Of a DNA stretch of 64,000 nucleotides, positions 33,335 to 44,925 are shown in pieces. This DNA comes from Amorphophallus konjac (lineage: Eukaryota > Streptophyta > Magnoliopsida > Alismatales > Araceae). Both the position numbers and the translations under genes were made by a program. The notes beneath the pieces are model-generated. The model saw only the letters and a program-made list of their open reading frames with translations. It had not been told where the DNA came from and searched no databases. The stretch spans positions 325,693,829 through 325,757,828 of the forward strand of contig CM040125.1 in assembly GCA_022559845.1 (NCBI GenBank). Direction: 5' to 3'. Position 1 is the stretch's first letter, and each line of letters starts with the position of its first letter.

Positions 33335-35385
33335 TGATGCGGGACGAGATACGGACACGACAAGCTCGTGATCGTCCCTTAACGAGGGAAGCGTCGAACG
33401 TACGCGGTTGAGAAACCGGCATGAGCTAGGGTGGTCGGCTCGCACTTTCGTGCCCGGATCGGGTCACGGGACGGTCTTGCTCACTCTCTCGCAGCAGCGG
33501 TGAATGATAATATAGCGAGCTAACGGACCTAAAGCATGCTCTCTAGCAGCGGCATAAACAAGTATATATGAAAATAAGTAAATGCCAAGTAAGGAGTGAA
33601 GACGATACCTCCACGCGCTCGGCGTGGGGACGACGGACCCAGCCGAAACTCGTACTCCCGGAACAATATTACACAATATTATAGAAATGCAAGCCGTTGC
33701 CCACTCCACGCAGGGATGTAAAGGGCTACACAATGGGGTCCGGGAGGACCGAATTCGGGTTGACGGGCAGCTTCGTGTGTGGATTCGGCTACACGCGCGA
33801 TCAAGACCGTGGGGCCCACGTGCTGTCTGGAGGGGCCGTGTGGGACCCGGTGGCACCGCTGTAGTGTGGACACTTAGGGAAGTGTTCCCTGGGCTGGCGG
33901 CACACCGGAACGTCACCCGGAGGTCAGGCGGCTCCGATCGGCACCCGTCGAGTTTGCTGTCCACGGACTGGTGGTTGCTATTTTACAGCGCGCGCTCCGG
34001 CGAGAATGGACGCTGCGATCAGCCCCGATGTCGGATCGACACGAGACTAGTGCCGTTGGAAAGCTAGCTTAAAGTTCTTCAACCTAGGCCTAAAGATCTG
34101 GCCTGGATCTACTCGGATCTGGACGTATGGAATTTTCAATCTCCTATTGTACAGTAACCGAAGACTCAGGCCTGCAGAGAACTTGACTGTGGATTGCCTT
34201 TGACTGTGAGGTAGACGTCCGAATCTGGGGTTGTGTTCTTCAGAAAAGTTGTTGAAAATGGAGTTGGGAAGACAGAAAAATTGTTTGGACACGTTTGGAT
34301 GTGTATATGATTTTCTGTAATTTGTTTACTGGACAAAGGTCGGATCTGGGATCTGACTGAAAGTACTGTAGCTCCGGTAGAACATGAATTTCTAAAAATA
34401 GCTAGAGGGCTGATAAAACTTTAAGAAACATTATGGTGGTAGGGGACGATGGACAAAACACCCAATTAAATTGGGAGGTCTAACAAAAATCAAAATGGTG
34501 GTCGAAGGTGGAGAACTCAGGGCTACTGTCACTGTAGACAGTGACAGAACAGATCTGAAATTGAGAGTTGAACGAAGAGGAAACAATACGAAACGGTGGC
34601 TTTTGAACCTAGATTTTTTTGTGGAGAATGGGATAGAAGATAGGAACCAACCCTCAAAATTTCAAATCGATCTGAACTCGTGGCTGAGACAGAAAAATCG
34701 TGGAAGCTGCTGTGGTCGGATGAAGGCAGAACTGCAGAGGCGGCTCGATGGCGGCACGAACGGTAGCGGCGGCGGCACAGACGATCACCGGAGGTTGAGA
34801 GGAGATGAAGGGAGATAGAAACACTCTAGAAATGGAGGTTGGGATGAAGAAACCAGAGGGAGAGAGGGAGGAGGTCGAAATTCACTCAAGGCATTCAACA
34901 AAATTCTGATTTTTCATTGATTTTCTCATGAAAATATAACATTATATATGACTTACATCAAATGCAATGTGGACCCTTAGATCTAGGGAAGAGGATTGAA
35001 GGGCTGGGATTGCATGCCACAAACACACAAAAAAAATATTAAATATTAAAGGGGGGGCGGCCTATTGACTAGCTTAATGGGTGAAAGGAATTTTGACTTG
35101 GTAGGTGGCCTACCTTGGACAAAATGAGCCACTTGTCTACCATGTGGCATATGACTAGTCCACTCATCTAGAAGGCCACCTAGGCTGGTTGACCAGCCCC
35201 ACATGGTCTAGGTGGACCAATGGGAAAGGGGTGAGGGCCCCCTGGCTTGGGCCTATTAGAATTTTACATATAAACCCACTAAGACTTACAATTGCGTACC
35301 CATATAACACAAGGGTATACATACAAATATGAAAAGACGTAAATGCAAACATAATGTGAGCGGGCTGTCGTTGATGTCCCCATCA
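33335..35385 (-). repeat. 5' LTR of element D (2051 bp)
   Basis: Pairs with 28888-30939. The same 20-bp palindrome is at 34527-34546. It drives transcription toward gag. Confidence 0.93.
34941..34950 (-). promoter_or_regulatory. Possible TATA box of element D
   Basis: Minus strand CATATATAAT about 440 bp into the 5' LTR; conserved in the other LTR near 30495-30504. Confidence 0.5.
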
Positions 35386-35604
35386 CCTAGCCACGGGTGC
35401 AAATGATTCATCAAAATCAATTCCTAATTCTTGACGATAGCCTTTGTCTACAAGCCGGGTTTTATTCCTAATCACCACCCCTTGATCGCTAAGCTTGTTT
35501 CCAAAAACCCACTTAGTTCCAATCACGGGGTGATTTTTAGGTCTAAGCACAAGAAACCACACCTCATTCCTTTGGAATTGGTGTAATTCCTCCTGCATAG
35601 CCAA
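35386..35604 (-). pseudogene. Copia RT, N-terminal part (element E)
   Basis: MQEELHQFQRNEVWFLV, then GTKWVFGNKL and a GIDFDESFAPVAR stretch: the start of copia RT, cut by D within the FAPVAR(L/M)E motif. Upstream, 35605-35822 is a linker with stops; no domain is expected there. Confidence 0.9.
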
Positions 35605-35822
35605 GATCCATAAATTATCATTTAATGCCTCATCTACAGATTTGGGCTCAATATCAGAAAGTAATGCAAGATTATCAAATTGTTCAACTTCCCTGATTGA
35701 AGTCCTTGTTCTTATGCCTTATTCCACATCTCCTATGATGTTGTCTTGTGGGTGGTCTTTGTGGAACGTCCACTGCCTGGGGAGGTTTTCATTTTGGGTT
35801 GGAGCTTCATCATTTATGTTAT

Positions 35823-36731
35823 TCAATTCTGCTTGATCCACGTCTTATTTTTCCTTGTCTTTCTTTTTTCTCCATCTTCATGCCCTACATCAAGAAATTT
35901 ATTATCTTTGTTAGATAACCTCAAAGTGTATTCATCAATGATCACATGTGGGCTTTCTTCTACCACAAGAGTACGTAGGTTATATACTCGATATGCTCTA
36001 GATAATAAAGAATATCCAAGAAATATACCTCTATCACTATTTGCGGCAAACTTCTCTAAATTTTCTTTAGAATTGTTCAGAATGAAACATGGAGAACCAA
36101 AAGGCTTAAAATATTCAATGTTCGACTTCTTACCTTTATACAGCTCATATGGAGTTTTCTTGAGTATGGGTCTTACCATGGCTCGATTGATGATGTGGCA
36201 GGCCGTGCTCACCGTCTCGGCCCAAAAATATCTTGGTAAGCCATTTTCAGCAAGCATCGTTCTCGCCATCTCCACGAGCGTCCTATTCTTTCTTTCCACA
36301 ACTCCATTTTATTGTGGGGTTCTAGGTGCTGAGAAGTTGTGTGAAAACCCCTATTTCCTACAAAAATCATCAAAGTGATGGTTATCAAATTCTCTTCCAT
36401 GATCACTCCGAATAGCCTTGATTTGATACCCCTTATCATTTTGTAAATTCCTACAAAGATCTACGAACTCCTGTAAAGCATCATTCTTATGGGTTAAAAA
36501 TAATACCCAAGTGAATCTTGAGTAATCATCTACAATAACAAACCCATAAAGTTTCCCTCCAAGGCTGTGTGTCCTAGTGGGACCAAATAAATCCAAATGA
36601 AGGAGTTCAAGGGGTCTAGTGGTGGTGACAATATTTTTAGGTTTAAAAGAAACCCTGGTCTGTTTCCCCATAGCACATGCATCACATATTTTATTTACAT
36701 GAAAGTTTAATTTTGGCAAACCTCTAACCAA
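35823..36731 (-). pseudogene. Copia integrase (element E)
   Basis: Two overlapping open stretches. 36731-36351 has the zinc-region cysteines (KICDACAMGKQTRVSF), the first catalytic Asp region (LLHLDLFGPTRTHSLGG) and the second (AIRSDHGREFDN). 36299-35823 has the Glu region (MERKNRTLVEMARTML) and the C-terminal domain (KKTPYELYKGKKSNIEYF, GIFLGYS). Stops and a frame change around 36300-36350 (in the PQHNG.VER segment) break it. Confidence 0.9.
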
Positions 36732-36839
36732 GTCTTTTCTATACAGTTTAGAAAGAATACTAAAGCTAGCATGACCAAGTCGTCGATGCCATAACCATGC
36801 ATCATCTGAATTATTAACAACTAAACAAAGATTTTTATT

Positions 36840-37235
36840 TTAAGAATCTTTAAAATCAACAGAGTAAATGTTTCCATCTCTAATTCCAATGAACTTTATT
36901 TCATTTGTTTCTCTATTTACAATTGAGTAATGTGTATTTTCAAAAATGACTTTGTGACCTTTGTCACATATTTGACTAATGCTAAGCAAATTATGATTTA
37001 AACCATCTACAAGCAAAACATCTTCAATAGACTGGTTGGAATCCTTACCTATCCGGCCAATTCCTAAATTTTTACCTTTGTCGTTCCCGCCAAAGGTAAC
37101 GAGTCCACCATCTTTTTCCTTCAGGTCTGAAAAGAGTTCCTTATTTCCAGTCATGTGTTTGGAGCATCCACTGTCCAAGTACCACTTGTTCCACTTGGCT
37201 CTTAAACAGACCTGCACAATCAAAGCAAATCTCAA
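36840..37235 (-). pseudogene. Copia aspartic protease (element E)
   Basis: WYLDSGCSKHMTGNK gives the catalytic DSG. The downstream LVTFGGNDKGKNLGIGRIG and LNHNLLSISQICDKGHKV are typical of Sirevirus/copia proteases. The region ends with a stop before the integrase zinc region (36732-36839), where the gag-pre-integrase stretch is still partly readable (SVDFKDS, WHRRLGHASF-like). Confidence 0.9.
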
Positions 37236-37300
37236 GCTGATTTAGGTACCCAAGCAAGCTTGGGTCCCGAATTGTTAGTTCTACTTTGAGCAAATTGCAT

Positions 37301-39124
37301 TCAGTTTTTCCTCTCAAAATACTCATCATTGGCCCTCATCAAATCACATACATACATCGAGTGGTCGAACATTCCATAATAAAAGCATGTAACATTTGAT
37401 TTTCTAAAGCAACTCCTTTGCATATATGATTTATCAACATGTGAGTTCATCCAAGAGTCAACATGAGAATAGCAATATGAATTAAATGATTTCTGAAATT
37501 CATTTCTCGCAAATGAATTTTTCTTTGTGGGTGAGTGTCCCATAGCTCTCTTCTCATTCCTAGCATATCTTTTGCTAGTTTCACCATATTCAAATATTTT
37601 CTCTTTTCCTTTGAATTCTTTTTGAACATCATCTTTCAGTTTCTTTAGATCATCTTGCATGGTGTTAAAGTTGGTTTCAATATCCTTCTTAGATTTTTCA
37701 CATTCACACAATCTCGTTTTAAGCTCATCCAACTCCATTACCAAGTTTTCATTCTCATTTTTCATTTTTTTAGCATTTTCATAAGCACTCTGATTTTCAA
37801 CTTCCAAACATGCCAATTCATCTTCATACAAGGTCATTTTAGATTGAAAATCTTCTTTATCTTCTTTGAATTTTTCAATTTGCATTTCAAAGAAACTACA
37901 TCTATCACATGGATTTGCATAATTAATCAAGTCATGAAACTTCTTTTTCAATTTTTTAACACCATTTTTAGACCTCTTATACTTCTGATAAATATCAGCA
38001 TAAGTCAACTGCCAATGTTCAATAGTGAGGTTTTCAGAATAGGAATTTACCTCAGAACTTTCTTCATCCACCATCAAGCACAAATTCTGGACCAGCTTGT
38101 CCAGTTCATTCTTCTCGCCTTCGGATCTTGAGTTATCCGAGTCCTCATCGCTCCATGTTGCTTTCATCGCTTTCCCTTTCTTTGGCTTGTTCTTTTTCAG
38201 CTTCTTTTGGAGCTCGGGGCATTGACCCCTCATGTGGCCGGCTTTCTTGCACTCATAGAATATGATTTCTTCTTTCTTGCTCGGCTCACCTTTCTTGTTA
38301 GCATTTCTCCTCATGAATCTTCTCGAAAAGTTTTCATCTCTTCTGGCTCTTCTGAAATATTTTCTGACTTTTCTTGCCACGAGAGCCATTAGCTCTTCTT
38401 CATCACTGTCCATAGATGAGTCTCCATCACTCTCTTCAAACGATCCTGGATTAGCTTTCAATGCAATCGTTTTCTTCGTTTTGTTTTCCTTCTCAACTGA
38501 CTTCATGATGTTGATTTCGTACGTCATCAGCGACCCGATCAATTGATCCACCGTGAGTGTGCTGAGATCCTTTGAATCCTCGATGACCATCACCTTTGTA
38601 TGCCATGGCGGTGTGAGTGACCGCAGCACCTTCCTGACCAGATCTTGGTTTGAATAGTCTTTTCCCAAGGCTTTTAAGTTGTTTGTGATCTCGCTTAGCC
38701 TTGCATACATCTGGCTTATGTTCTCCTCAGGCTTCATTGCAAATAGTTCGTATTCCCGAACCGATAGATTTACCTTTGTGTCCCGTACCTCTGAAGTATC
38801 TTCATAGATCATCTTTAATTTGTTCCACATCTCCTGCGCAGATGAACACATAGATATACGTGAGTACTCATTAGGGTGTATCGCGCACTGAATAATGTTC
38901 ATAGCCCTATAATTAGCACAAGACTTTTTAATATGTTCATCTTCCCATTCATCTTCATTCGGAGGTAAAACATAAGGACCTTTACTTATGACTTTCCAAG
39001 TATCATAATCATGTGCTCGCATTAACACAATCATCCTATTTTTCCAATAGGGATAATTTATACCATCAAAGAAGGGTGGTCGATGGATTGAATATCCCTC
39101 GGGGAGCATTCCCTTGTAGGCCAT
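37301..39124 (-). CDS. Copia gag, Sirevirus-like (element E)
   Basis: Uninterrupted frame of 607 codons from ATG 39124. The N-terminal UBN2-type gag domain has RPPFFDGINYPYWKNRM and, later, VRKVLRSLTPPWHTKVMVIE. A knuckle-like FYECKKAGHMRGQCPE near 38240-38290 has its first Cys changed to Tyr. An acidic WSDEDSDNS stretch, then a long charged coiled-coil region (about residues 370-510; KKLKKKFHDLI … LVMELDELKTRLCECEKS), is characteristic of Sirevirus gags, which are unusually large. It forms the virus-like particle shell. It is surprisingly intact compared with the rest of E. Confidence 0.87.
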   Translation of the reverse strand: MAYKGMLPEGYSIHRPPFFDGINYPYWKNRMIVLMRAHDYDTWKVISKGPYVLPPNEDEWEDEHIKKSCANYRAMNIIQCAIHPNEYSRISMCSSAQEMWNKLKMIYEDTSEVRDTKVNLSVREYELFAMKPEENISQMYARLSEITNNLKALGKDYSNQDLVRKVLRSLTPPWHTKVMVIEDSKDLSTLTVDQLIGSLMTYEINIMKSVEKENKTKKTIALKANPGSFEESDGDSSMDSDEEELMALVARKVRKYFRRARRDENFSRRFMRRNANKKGEPSKKEEIIFYECKKAGHMRGQCPELQKKLKKNKPKKGKAMKATWSDEDSDNSRSEGEKNELDKLVQNLCLMVDEESSEVNSYSENLTIEHWQLTYADIYQKYKRSKNGVKKLKKKFHDLINYANPCDRCSFFEMQIEKFKEDKEDFQSKMTLYEDELACLEVENQSAYENAKKMKNENENLVMELDELKTRLCECEKSKKDIETNFNTMQDDLKKLKDDVQKEFKGKEKIFEYGETSKRYARNEKRAMGHSPTKKNSFARNEFQKSFNSYCYSHVDSWMNSHVDKSYMQRSCFRKSNVTCFYYGMFDHSMYVCDLMRANDEYFERKN

Positions 39125-39178
39125 AGCAGATGATCTTTTCTCAACAACTGTGAGGTTGTCCTAAAAATCAAAGACCCA

Positions 39179-39192
39179 CTCTGATATCAGAT
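39179..39192 (-). other. Primer-binding site (element E, one change)
   Basis: Minus strand TGATATCAGAG, one base off the initiator Met-tRNA complement TGGTATCAGAG, abutting the LTR. Confidence 0.85.
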
Positions 39193-40950
39193 TGTTGTCC
39201 CTAGATTCTCGTATGGACAAGAAGGGTGGTTGAATTATCCCCGCCAAGCGTAATAGTAGTTTTTAACTTTAACGCAGCGAAATAAACTAACTACCAACAC
39301 GGAATATGATCTCACAAGCTACTCGCAAGCTTACCGCTCTCACACGATCAATATGAAAAATATAGACAAGCAAGCCACAATCAAATAAGATGCGAGACGG
39401 GTTTTTTAGGTGGTTCGGGACCACGATGGGCTCCCTACGTCCACCCCTCACCGAAACGGTTAGTATCCACTCGCTTCGAAATGAAGTGCACGGAGCTTTC
39501 GCTCCAAAGACACGGAGATGTCGTCTCCTACACGATCTGATCACTGATCAATACACACACACCCTCGATGCTACAGTCGCAGCACAATATATCACAACCG
39601 TTCGCAAATGGTTCGACACACTCACAGAGTCGGAGCTCAGAAAATAATGATATGATCAATACATGCTTAAGAACGAAATGGAAAGCATTGGAATAGATGA
39701 AAAGGAGTGAAAGAAATTGATCCCCATATGATGAAAAGGCTGGAGGAGATCTTTGTTGAAGAACAAGTCGGAGGGATGTCGAATGCTATCGACTTGAGCG
39801 TCAACGCGATCCTTTCTTCGATCCGCTCCTCTTTATCTTCTATCATGAACACTAAAACCACCCGGATGTAGATGATAACCACAGATCTTCTTCAGCTCCT
39901 CTCCTTTCTCCTTTTCTTCTCCTACAAGAAAAATAGAACATTAACACTTAGGAAATTTCTCCCAAATTCGTAGCTTATTTATACACCCACAATAGAAAGA
40001 GGAAAAGACATTAAAACCCATGCTAAAACCCCTTCAATATGTATCTAACACGTGTATGAATGCCCTAGGGGTAAGAGTGTCAAATATAAAGCAAAATGGA
40101 TCTGGTTTAATGAGTTTCGAACACACTCAAAATGGGCCGTCCGCCGTCTTTGGCCTACCGGTCGACAGGGGTCGGTCGACTGAAAATTCACAGGCTTCAG
40201 ATTGATGCAGTCTAGGGATTTCGGTCGACCAAAGTCCCTTGGTCGGTCGACCGAAACCCCTATGTTGGTCGACCGAACACAGTGCAGAAATGAAAAACAA
40301 TGCTTAAGTGTGAGAATTTAAACACCAACAACCCAATAATCAATTCCATGATGTATGAACATGAAAACCCATTAGAAACACATGAAAGATATGCATATAG
40401 GTCCTTTGCAAGATCAAGTATTATAACTAAGCACCAAAATCCTATGGCTATGCATTTGTGCACAAGAGTGAGCATCATCAACCCAAATGTAACCCATGAA
40501 CTATATGCATGAAAGCCCCTTCTTAAAACTCAAATTTCTTCTTATCCAAATGTTGAAATATACTGACGATGCATCCACTCAATATATAGACTTCGTGAAA
40601 CCAAAATCACATGAATGATATGAAGATTTTTAGCATTTGTTACCTTTACAAACCCAGAGAAGGATTTTGCAAATCTTAAGTCTTACCATTCCTTTTTGAT
40701 GAAAAAGTATGGGATTTTCAACTTGTTTTGTGTTATGGATGACAAAGTACTTAATCATTCAATCATTTGACTTTAGAGGGATATTCACCATAGATTCCAG
40801 TCCTGCAAGGTAAGGTAATCATATTTGCATAAGATCCTTGATGATCATTCATTCTTCAATGGACGTTTTATACACCACATGCACACAAGCATGCACACAA
40901 GTTTTGTCAACATTAAAACTTAATCACCAAAGTCACCTAGGGGTCCTACA
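39193..40950 (-). repeat. 5' LTR of element E (1758 bp)
   Basis: Minus strand starts TGTAGGACCCCTAGG (40950) and ends GGGACAACA (39193). Likely TATA box TATAAATA at 39976-39983. About 40150-40280 has five GGTCGAC-type sites, some paired as TTTCGGTCGACC / GGTCGACCGAAA. The 3' LTR is outside the window, so the right border rests on the sequence end (TCCTACA) and on gypsy LTR sequence following it. Confidence 0.75.
39976..39983 (-). promoter_or_regulatory. Likely TATA box of element E
   Basis: Minus strand TATAAATA about 970 bp into the LTR, followed by the leader and then gag. Confidence 0.55.
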
Positions 40951-41832
40951 ACCTCTAGAGTCCTCCATAACTAAATGTCTAGTTGTGCGCTATACTACGC
41001 TTCTTAAGCTTTTCTTGAAATTCCTTGGCCATATATATTATGTGGATGTCTAAATAAATATTTGGGATCAATGATCCATAACTATAATGTCTGGCATTAA
41101 TGGGGCCCGGTCTGGTCCTGGGGGGGAGCACCCGAAAGTACTTGTGCCCATGGGAGATATTATTGACCTGGTGTGGCATTGCACTGAGTACTTACTTGCT
41201 AGATTCGTTTATGACATTCCACTCATCCGTGAAATACTTGACTTGCTTGAATTACATGAAATACTTGACTCGTACATACTTGTGTGAAATGGTCAATTCC
41301 ATGATTATACATGCTACATAATTGTTCTTGAAAATCTTACTCTTGTCAACTTGTTTACTTGTGATCATATATACAAGCTTTCCTTTACTCTCTCATGCTC
41401 ATGATTCATGTTTAGTCATAATTCTCGTCATTGCACATGTACCTTGTCTAAAAATGTTAATTACTTAAAGTTGCCTGATATAGAGATATAAGTCCTACTG
41501 AGCTTTGCGCTCACCCTGCATTTTCGGTTAATATTTCAGGTGATTTCGATGATGAACCCCAAACAAATGGGGACGGGCAAGAGTGAAATGGGGAACCAAG
41601 TTTATCTTAGATACTTAGGTTTATGAGTGTTGCTCTTGCTAGAATTAAATGTACTTGGAAGTTGTATTAGGCCTCTTATGGCTAAATGAGGTTGTACAAC
41701 TTTATTTTAATGAAATAAAAGTATCATTTTCTTATTATCACCCATTTTGGTTGCACCCCCTTATATGCATACTCTGATCGACATGAATGTTACGACTTGT
41801 TGCGCCTCGATATTCCGCGTCGGGGCGTGACA
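40951..41832 (+). repeat. 5' LTR of element H, right part
   Basis: Ends GTCGGGGCGTGACA, the same end as LTR A, and is alignable by eye with LTR A over about 41080-41640. The left part lies beyond copia E, before the window. Confidence 0.78.
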
Positions 41833-41839
41833 GTCTTTG

Positions 41840-41851
41840 TGGTATTAGAGT
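41840..41851 (+). other. Primer-binding site (element H, decayed)
   Basis: TGGTATTAGAGT, two C-to-T changes from TGGTATCAGAGC, 7 bp after the LTR end. Confidence 0.82.
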
Positions 41852-42181
41852 CTAAGGTTTCTTAAACCCTAGATTTTCCTTGATATAGATTCTAAGTGAT
41901 GACTTATAACCCTAGATAATGTCTTGAACTTACCGGTAAGAGTGGGTAGAGCCACGGGTTAAGTTTTAAAGTATAATTAATCAAGGAAATAAATAAACCA
42001 CTCAAGTCTTGTAGCTGTGGTTGCAGCTATGGTTACAGCTTAACTCTTGCCAATGGCTGCCGAGAGAGCTCAATGGTGCGAGATGTAAATGACGGTCCAA
42101 GGACTGACCCAAGCGCTACAATAGGTGGCTCAAGGAGGAGCTAACCGAGGAGCGGGAGACTTACATCAGAATTTCAAAAGT

Positions 42182-43030
42182 ATGAACCCTCCCAAGTTCG
42201 CTGGGTCCACGGACCTAGATGAGACAGAACACTGGGTAAAGGAAATCGAGATGATTATTTGAGTCATGCAATGTGCTGATGAGGAGAAGGTCCTACTCGC
42301 TACCTTTCAGCTAGAAAGGAATGCCCGTACTTGGTGGGAGTTTGTCGAAGCAACTCTACCACACGACCAGGTGTTGTGGGAAGAGTTTGTGGAGCATTTC
42401 AACGACAAGTACTTCTCCAATAGGGTGCAAGAAAGGAAGGCTGTCGAATTTGCTTCCTTGAAGCAAAGGAGTTTGACTGTGGCAGAATATGAAGCCCAGT
42501 TCGTGAGATTATCTCGGTACGCACCACACCTAGTGTGTACTGAAAAGATGAAGGCGAGGAGATTCTTAAACGGCTTAAAGCTCCAGTATATTACTTAACT
42601 CGCCCCGATGGATATCCAAGTATATGCCGATGCGGTGAGGAGAGCCCAACTCCTGGAAGATGCAATGGAGATGTCCGATCGCATCCGGGGAAGAGAGGCT
42701 AAGAAAGAGCAAGTGACTGGCTCCAGTAACTTCAAGCCCTCCTTCGGGAGAAAGAGGCCCAATTTTGATGGGCGTAACTTTCATAAGGACAAGAAGCCGA
42801 GGTCGTACGACAAATAAACTGTCCCGATCATTACCCCATCAAAGGAACTATGCAAATATTATGAAAAGCCCAGACACAAGGCGGAAGAGTGATGGAGAAG
42901 ACTCGGTGCTTGTCTTCGCTGTGGGAGTTGGGATCATAGAATCTCAAATTGTCCACTTCTTAACGAGTAAGCCCCGTCAAAAAAACTTCCGGTGGCTATC
43001 AAGAAGCAAGGAAGACTCCAAGCCCTTATG
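42182..43030 (+). pseudogene. Gypsy gag (element H)
   Basis: MNPPKFAGSTDLDETEHW, a TGA at about 42259, then VLLATFQLERNARTWWEFV, FNDKYFSNRVQERK and RYAPHLVCTEKMKARRFLNG. A knuckle CLRCGSWDHRISNC lies near 42905-42950 after frame changes. Stops also fall at 42596 and 42817. The same family as gag of A. Confidence 0.88.
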
Positions 43031-43336
43031 AATGCGGAACTTACCGAAGAAGGAGGGGTTGTGGAAGGTACTATTCTTGTTTGCTCAAAGTCTGCCTCTG
43101 TTTTATTTGACACAGGAGCTACGCATTCATTCCTATATAAGAGCTTTGCTGATACTTTACCTATGAATCATGTTCCGTTAGAATCCAAACTTGTTATTAC
43201 TACTCCTATTGGAGTGAGATCGGAGATTAAATATTTCTACCTTGCTAGCAAAGTTCTAGTCAGCGGTTGCAACCTACCTACAGACTTAGTATGCATGGAG
43301 ATGGAAGGTTATGATATTATTTTGGGAGCTGACTGA
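43031..43336 (+). pseudogene. Gypsy aspartic protease (element H)
   Basis: VLFDTGATHSFLYKSFADTL holds the catalytic DTG. The open stretch starts earlier (42992) within the gag-protease linker and ends at a TGA at 43334-43336, where the conserved DWL (W as TGG) is expected: GAD-stop-LS. Confidence 0.9.
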
Positions 43337-43369
43337 TTATCTACACATGGTGCTAGCATTAACTGCAAG

Positions 43370-44420
43370 TTGGGTACGGTAACCCTTAGTGGCTACCCCA
43401 ACCTCTTATTTTCTAGTCTCAGGCATTCTAGACACCTATCCCTTATTTCGGCCCTTAAAGTCGATAAATTATTGAAGAAGGGTTGTGCGGCTTTCTTAGT
43501 TTCTATTACTATGGCCGAGCATAAGGAACACAATCTGGAGGATATTCCTATTGTTCGGGATTATTCTGATGTATTTTCGGATGAGTTGCCAGGTATTCCT
43601 CCGGAGAGAGAAGTGGTCTTCTCTATTGATTTGATTCTAGGAGCTGCACCTATTTCTAAGGCTCCGTATCAGATGTCCCCTATCGAAATGATGGAGTTGA
43701 AAGAACAACTGATGGATCTATTTGAGAAAAGATTTATCCGACCAAGTACTTCACCTTGGGGAGCCCCGGTCCTATTTGTCAAAAAGAAGGACGGGTCAAT
43801 GAGATTGTGTTTTGACTATCGGCAGTTGAACCAACTCACAATCAAGAACAAATATCCATTGCCAAGAATTGATGAATTATTTTACCAGATTTCTGGAGCT
43901 CGATATTTTTAAAAAATTGACCTCAGATCTGGTTATTATCAATTGAAGATCAAGGAAGAGGATATTCACAAAACGGCATTCAGGAGCAGGTATGGACACT
44001 AAGAGTTCACTGTTATGCCTTTTGGCCTAACCAATGCACCTTCCACATTTATGCAGTTGATGAATAGTGTATTCAGGCCATACCTTGATCAATTTGTGGT
44101 GGCCTTTATTGACGACATTTTGATCTACACCAAGTCCAAGATGGAGCATGAAGAACATCTCAAGAAATCCCTCCAATTATTATGAGATCACAAACTTTAT
44201 GCTAATCTTAGTAAATGTGATTTCTGACTAGAAGAAGTTTCTTTTCTAGGTCACATAATTTCCCAGAAAGGTATTACGGTCGATCCTTCAAAGGTCAAGG
44301 ATGTAAAGAACTGGGAGAGACCTACTAGCGTAATGAAAATTTGAAGCTTCTTGAGATTGGCAGGATATTATAGAAGATTTATTAAGGACTTCTCCAAGAT
44401 CATTATATCTTTGACAAGAT
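43370..44420 (+). pseudogene. Gypsy reverse transcriptase (element H)
   Basis: [98 protein letters not shown] and the catalytic [11 protein letters not shown] (about 44105-44135). There are stops at about 43912, 44002, 44186, 44229 and 44344, several from CGA or TGG. It lacks no domain but cannot be translated through. Confidence 0.92.
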
Positions 44421-44490
44421 TGACGAGAAAGGAGATTCCTTATATATGGTCTGAAGACTGTGAGAAGAGCTTTGAAACTCTAAAGATTGT

Positions 44491-44922
44491 TTGACTACTG
44501 TCCCTATACTCACGTTGCCTACTGAAGGAGGAGGATTTGAAGTCTATACTGATGCCTCCGGAATTGGCCTAGGTTGTGTATTGATGCAACATGGCAATGT
44601 AATCACCTATTCCTCAAGACAATTGAAAAAGCACGAGGAGAATTATCCCGTGCATGATTTAGAGCTGGCAGCTGTACTCTTTGCCTTGATGATTTGGCGA
44701 CATTATCTCTATGGTGAGGCATTTATTGTATATTCCGACCACAAGAGTCTCAAGTACTTATTCTCTCAAAAAGAACTTAATATGAGACAAAGACGGTGGC
44801 TGGAATACTTGAAGGATTTTGATTTCTCTATACAATACTATCCAGGAAAAGGTAATGCCGTAGCAGATGCTCTTAGCAGGAAGCTGATGGCATTATTATC
44901 AAGGCTGATGATTAAAGAATGA
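44491..44922 (+). pseudogene. Gypsy RNase H (element H)
   Basis: [60 protein letters not shown] and [11 protein letters not shown]: the usual D, E, D, D arrangement appears preserved. A frameshift near 44490 separates it from RT. Confidence 0.92.
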
Positions 44923-44925
44923 CAC

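Larger units (their letters stand above)
28888..35385 (-). mobile_element. Element D: gag-only LTR retrotransposon
   Basis: 6498 bp, LTRs 28888-30939 (3') and 33335-35385 (5'), both TGATG…CATCA, with a perfect CCTAG duplication. The minus orientation comes from the primer site. The internal 2.4 kb holds gag (31428-33006, one frameshift) and, directly before the 3' LTR, a remnant of a gypsy integrase tail. Protease, RT, RNase H and the integrase core are missing. 31188-31427 has no feature I can name; 33007-33319 is leader. The LTR termini and the 3' internal end resemble element C. It could only move using enzymes from a relative. Confidence 0.92.
11107..40950 (-). mobile_element. Element E: Ty1/copia, Sirevirus-like, in three visible pieces
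   Basis: Minus-strand copia element whose 5' LTR is 39193-40950 and whose gag, protease, integrase and RT run toward lower coordinates. It is interrupted by D (28888-35385), B (12110-28526) and A (right end at 11106); its 3' LTR lies before the window. Removing B and D with one copy of each 5-bp duplication leaves the RT frame continuous across both junctions. The large coiled-coil gag supports the Sirevirus lineage. It sits in the 5' LTR of H; the right target duplication would be ACCTC (40951-40955). Confidence 0.87.

Noticed and set aside
35642..36378. 210-codon plus-strand frame
   Set aside because: Antisense shadow of the copia E integrase on the other strand.
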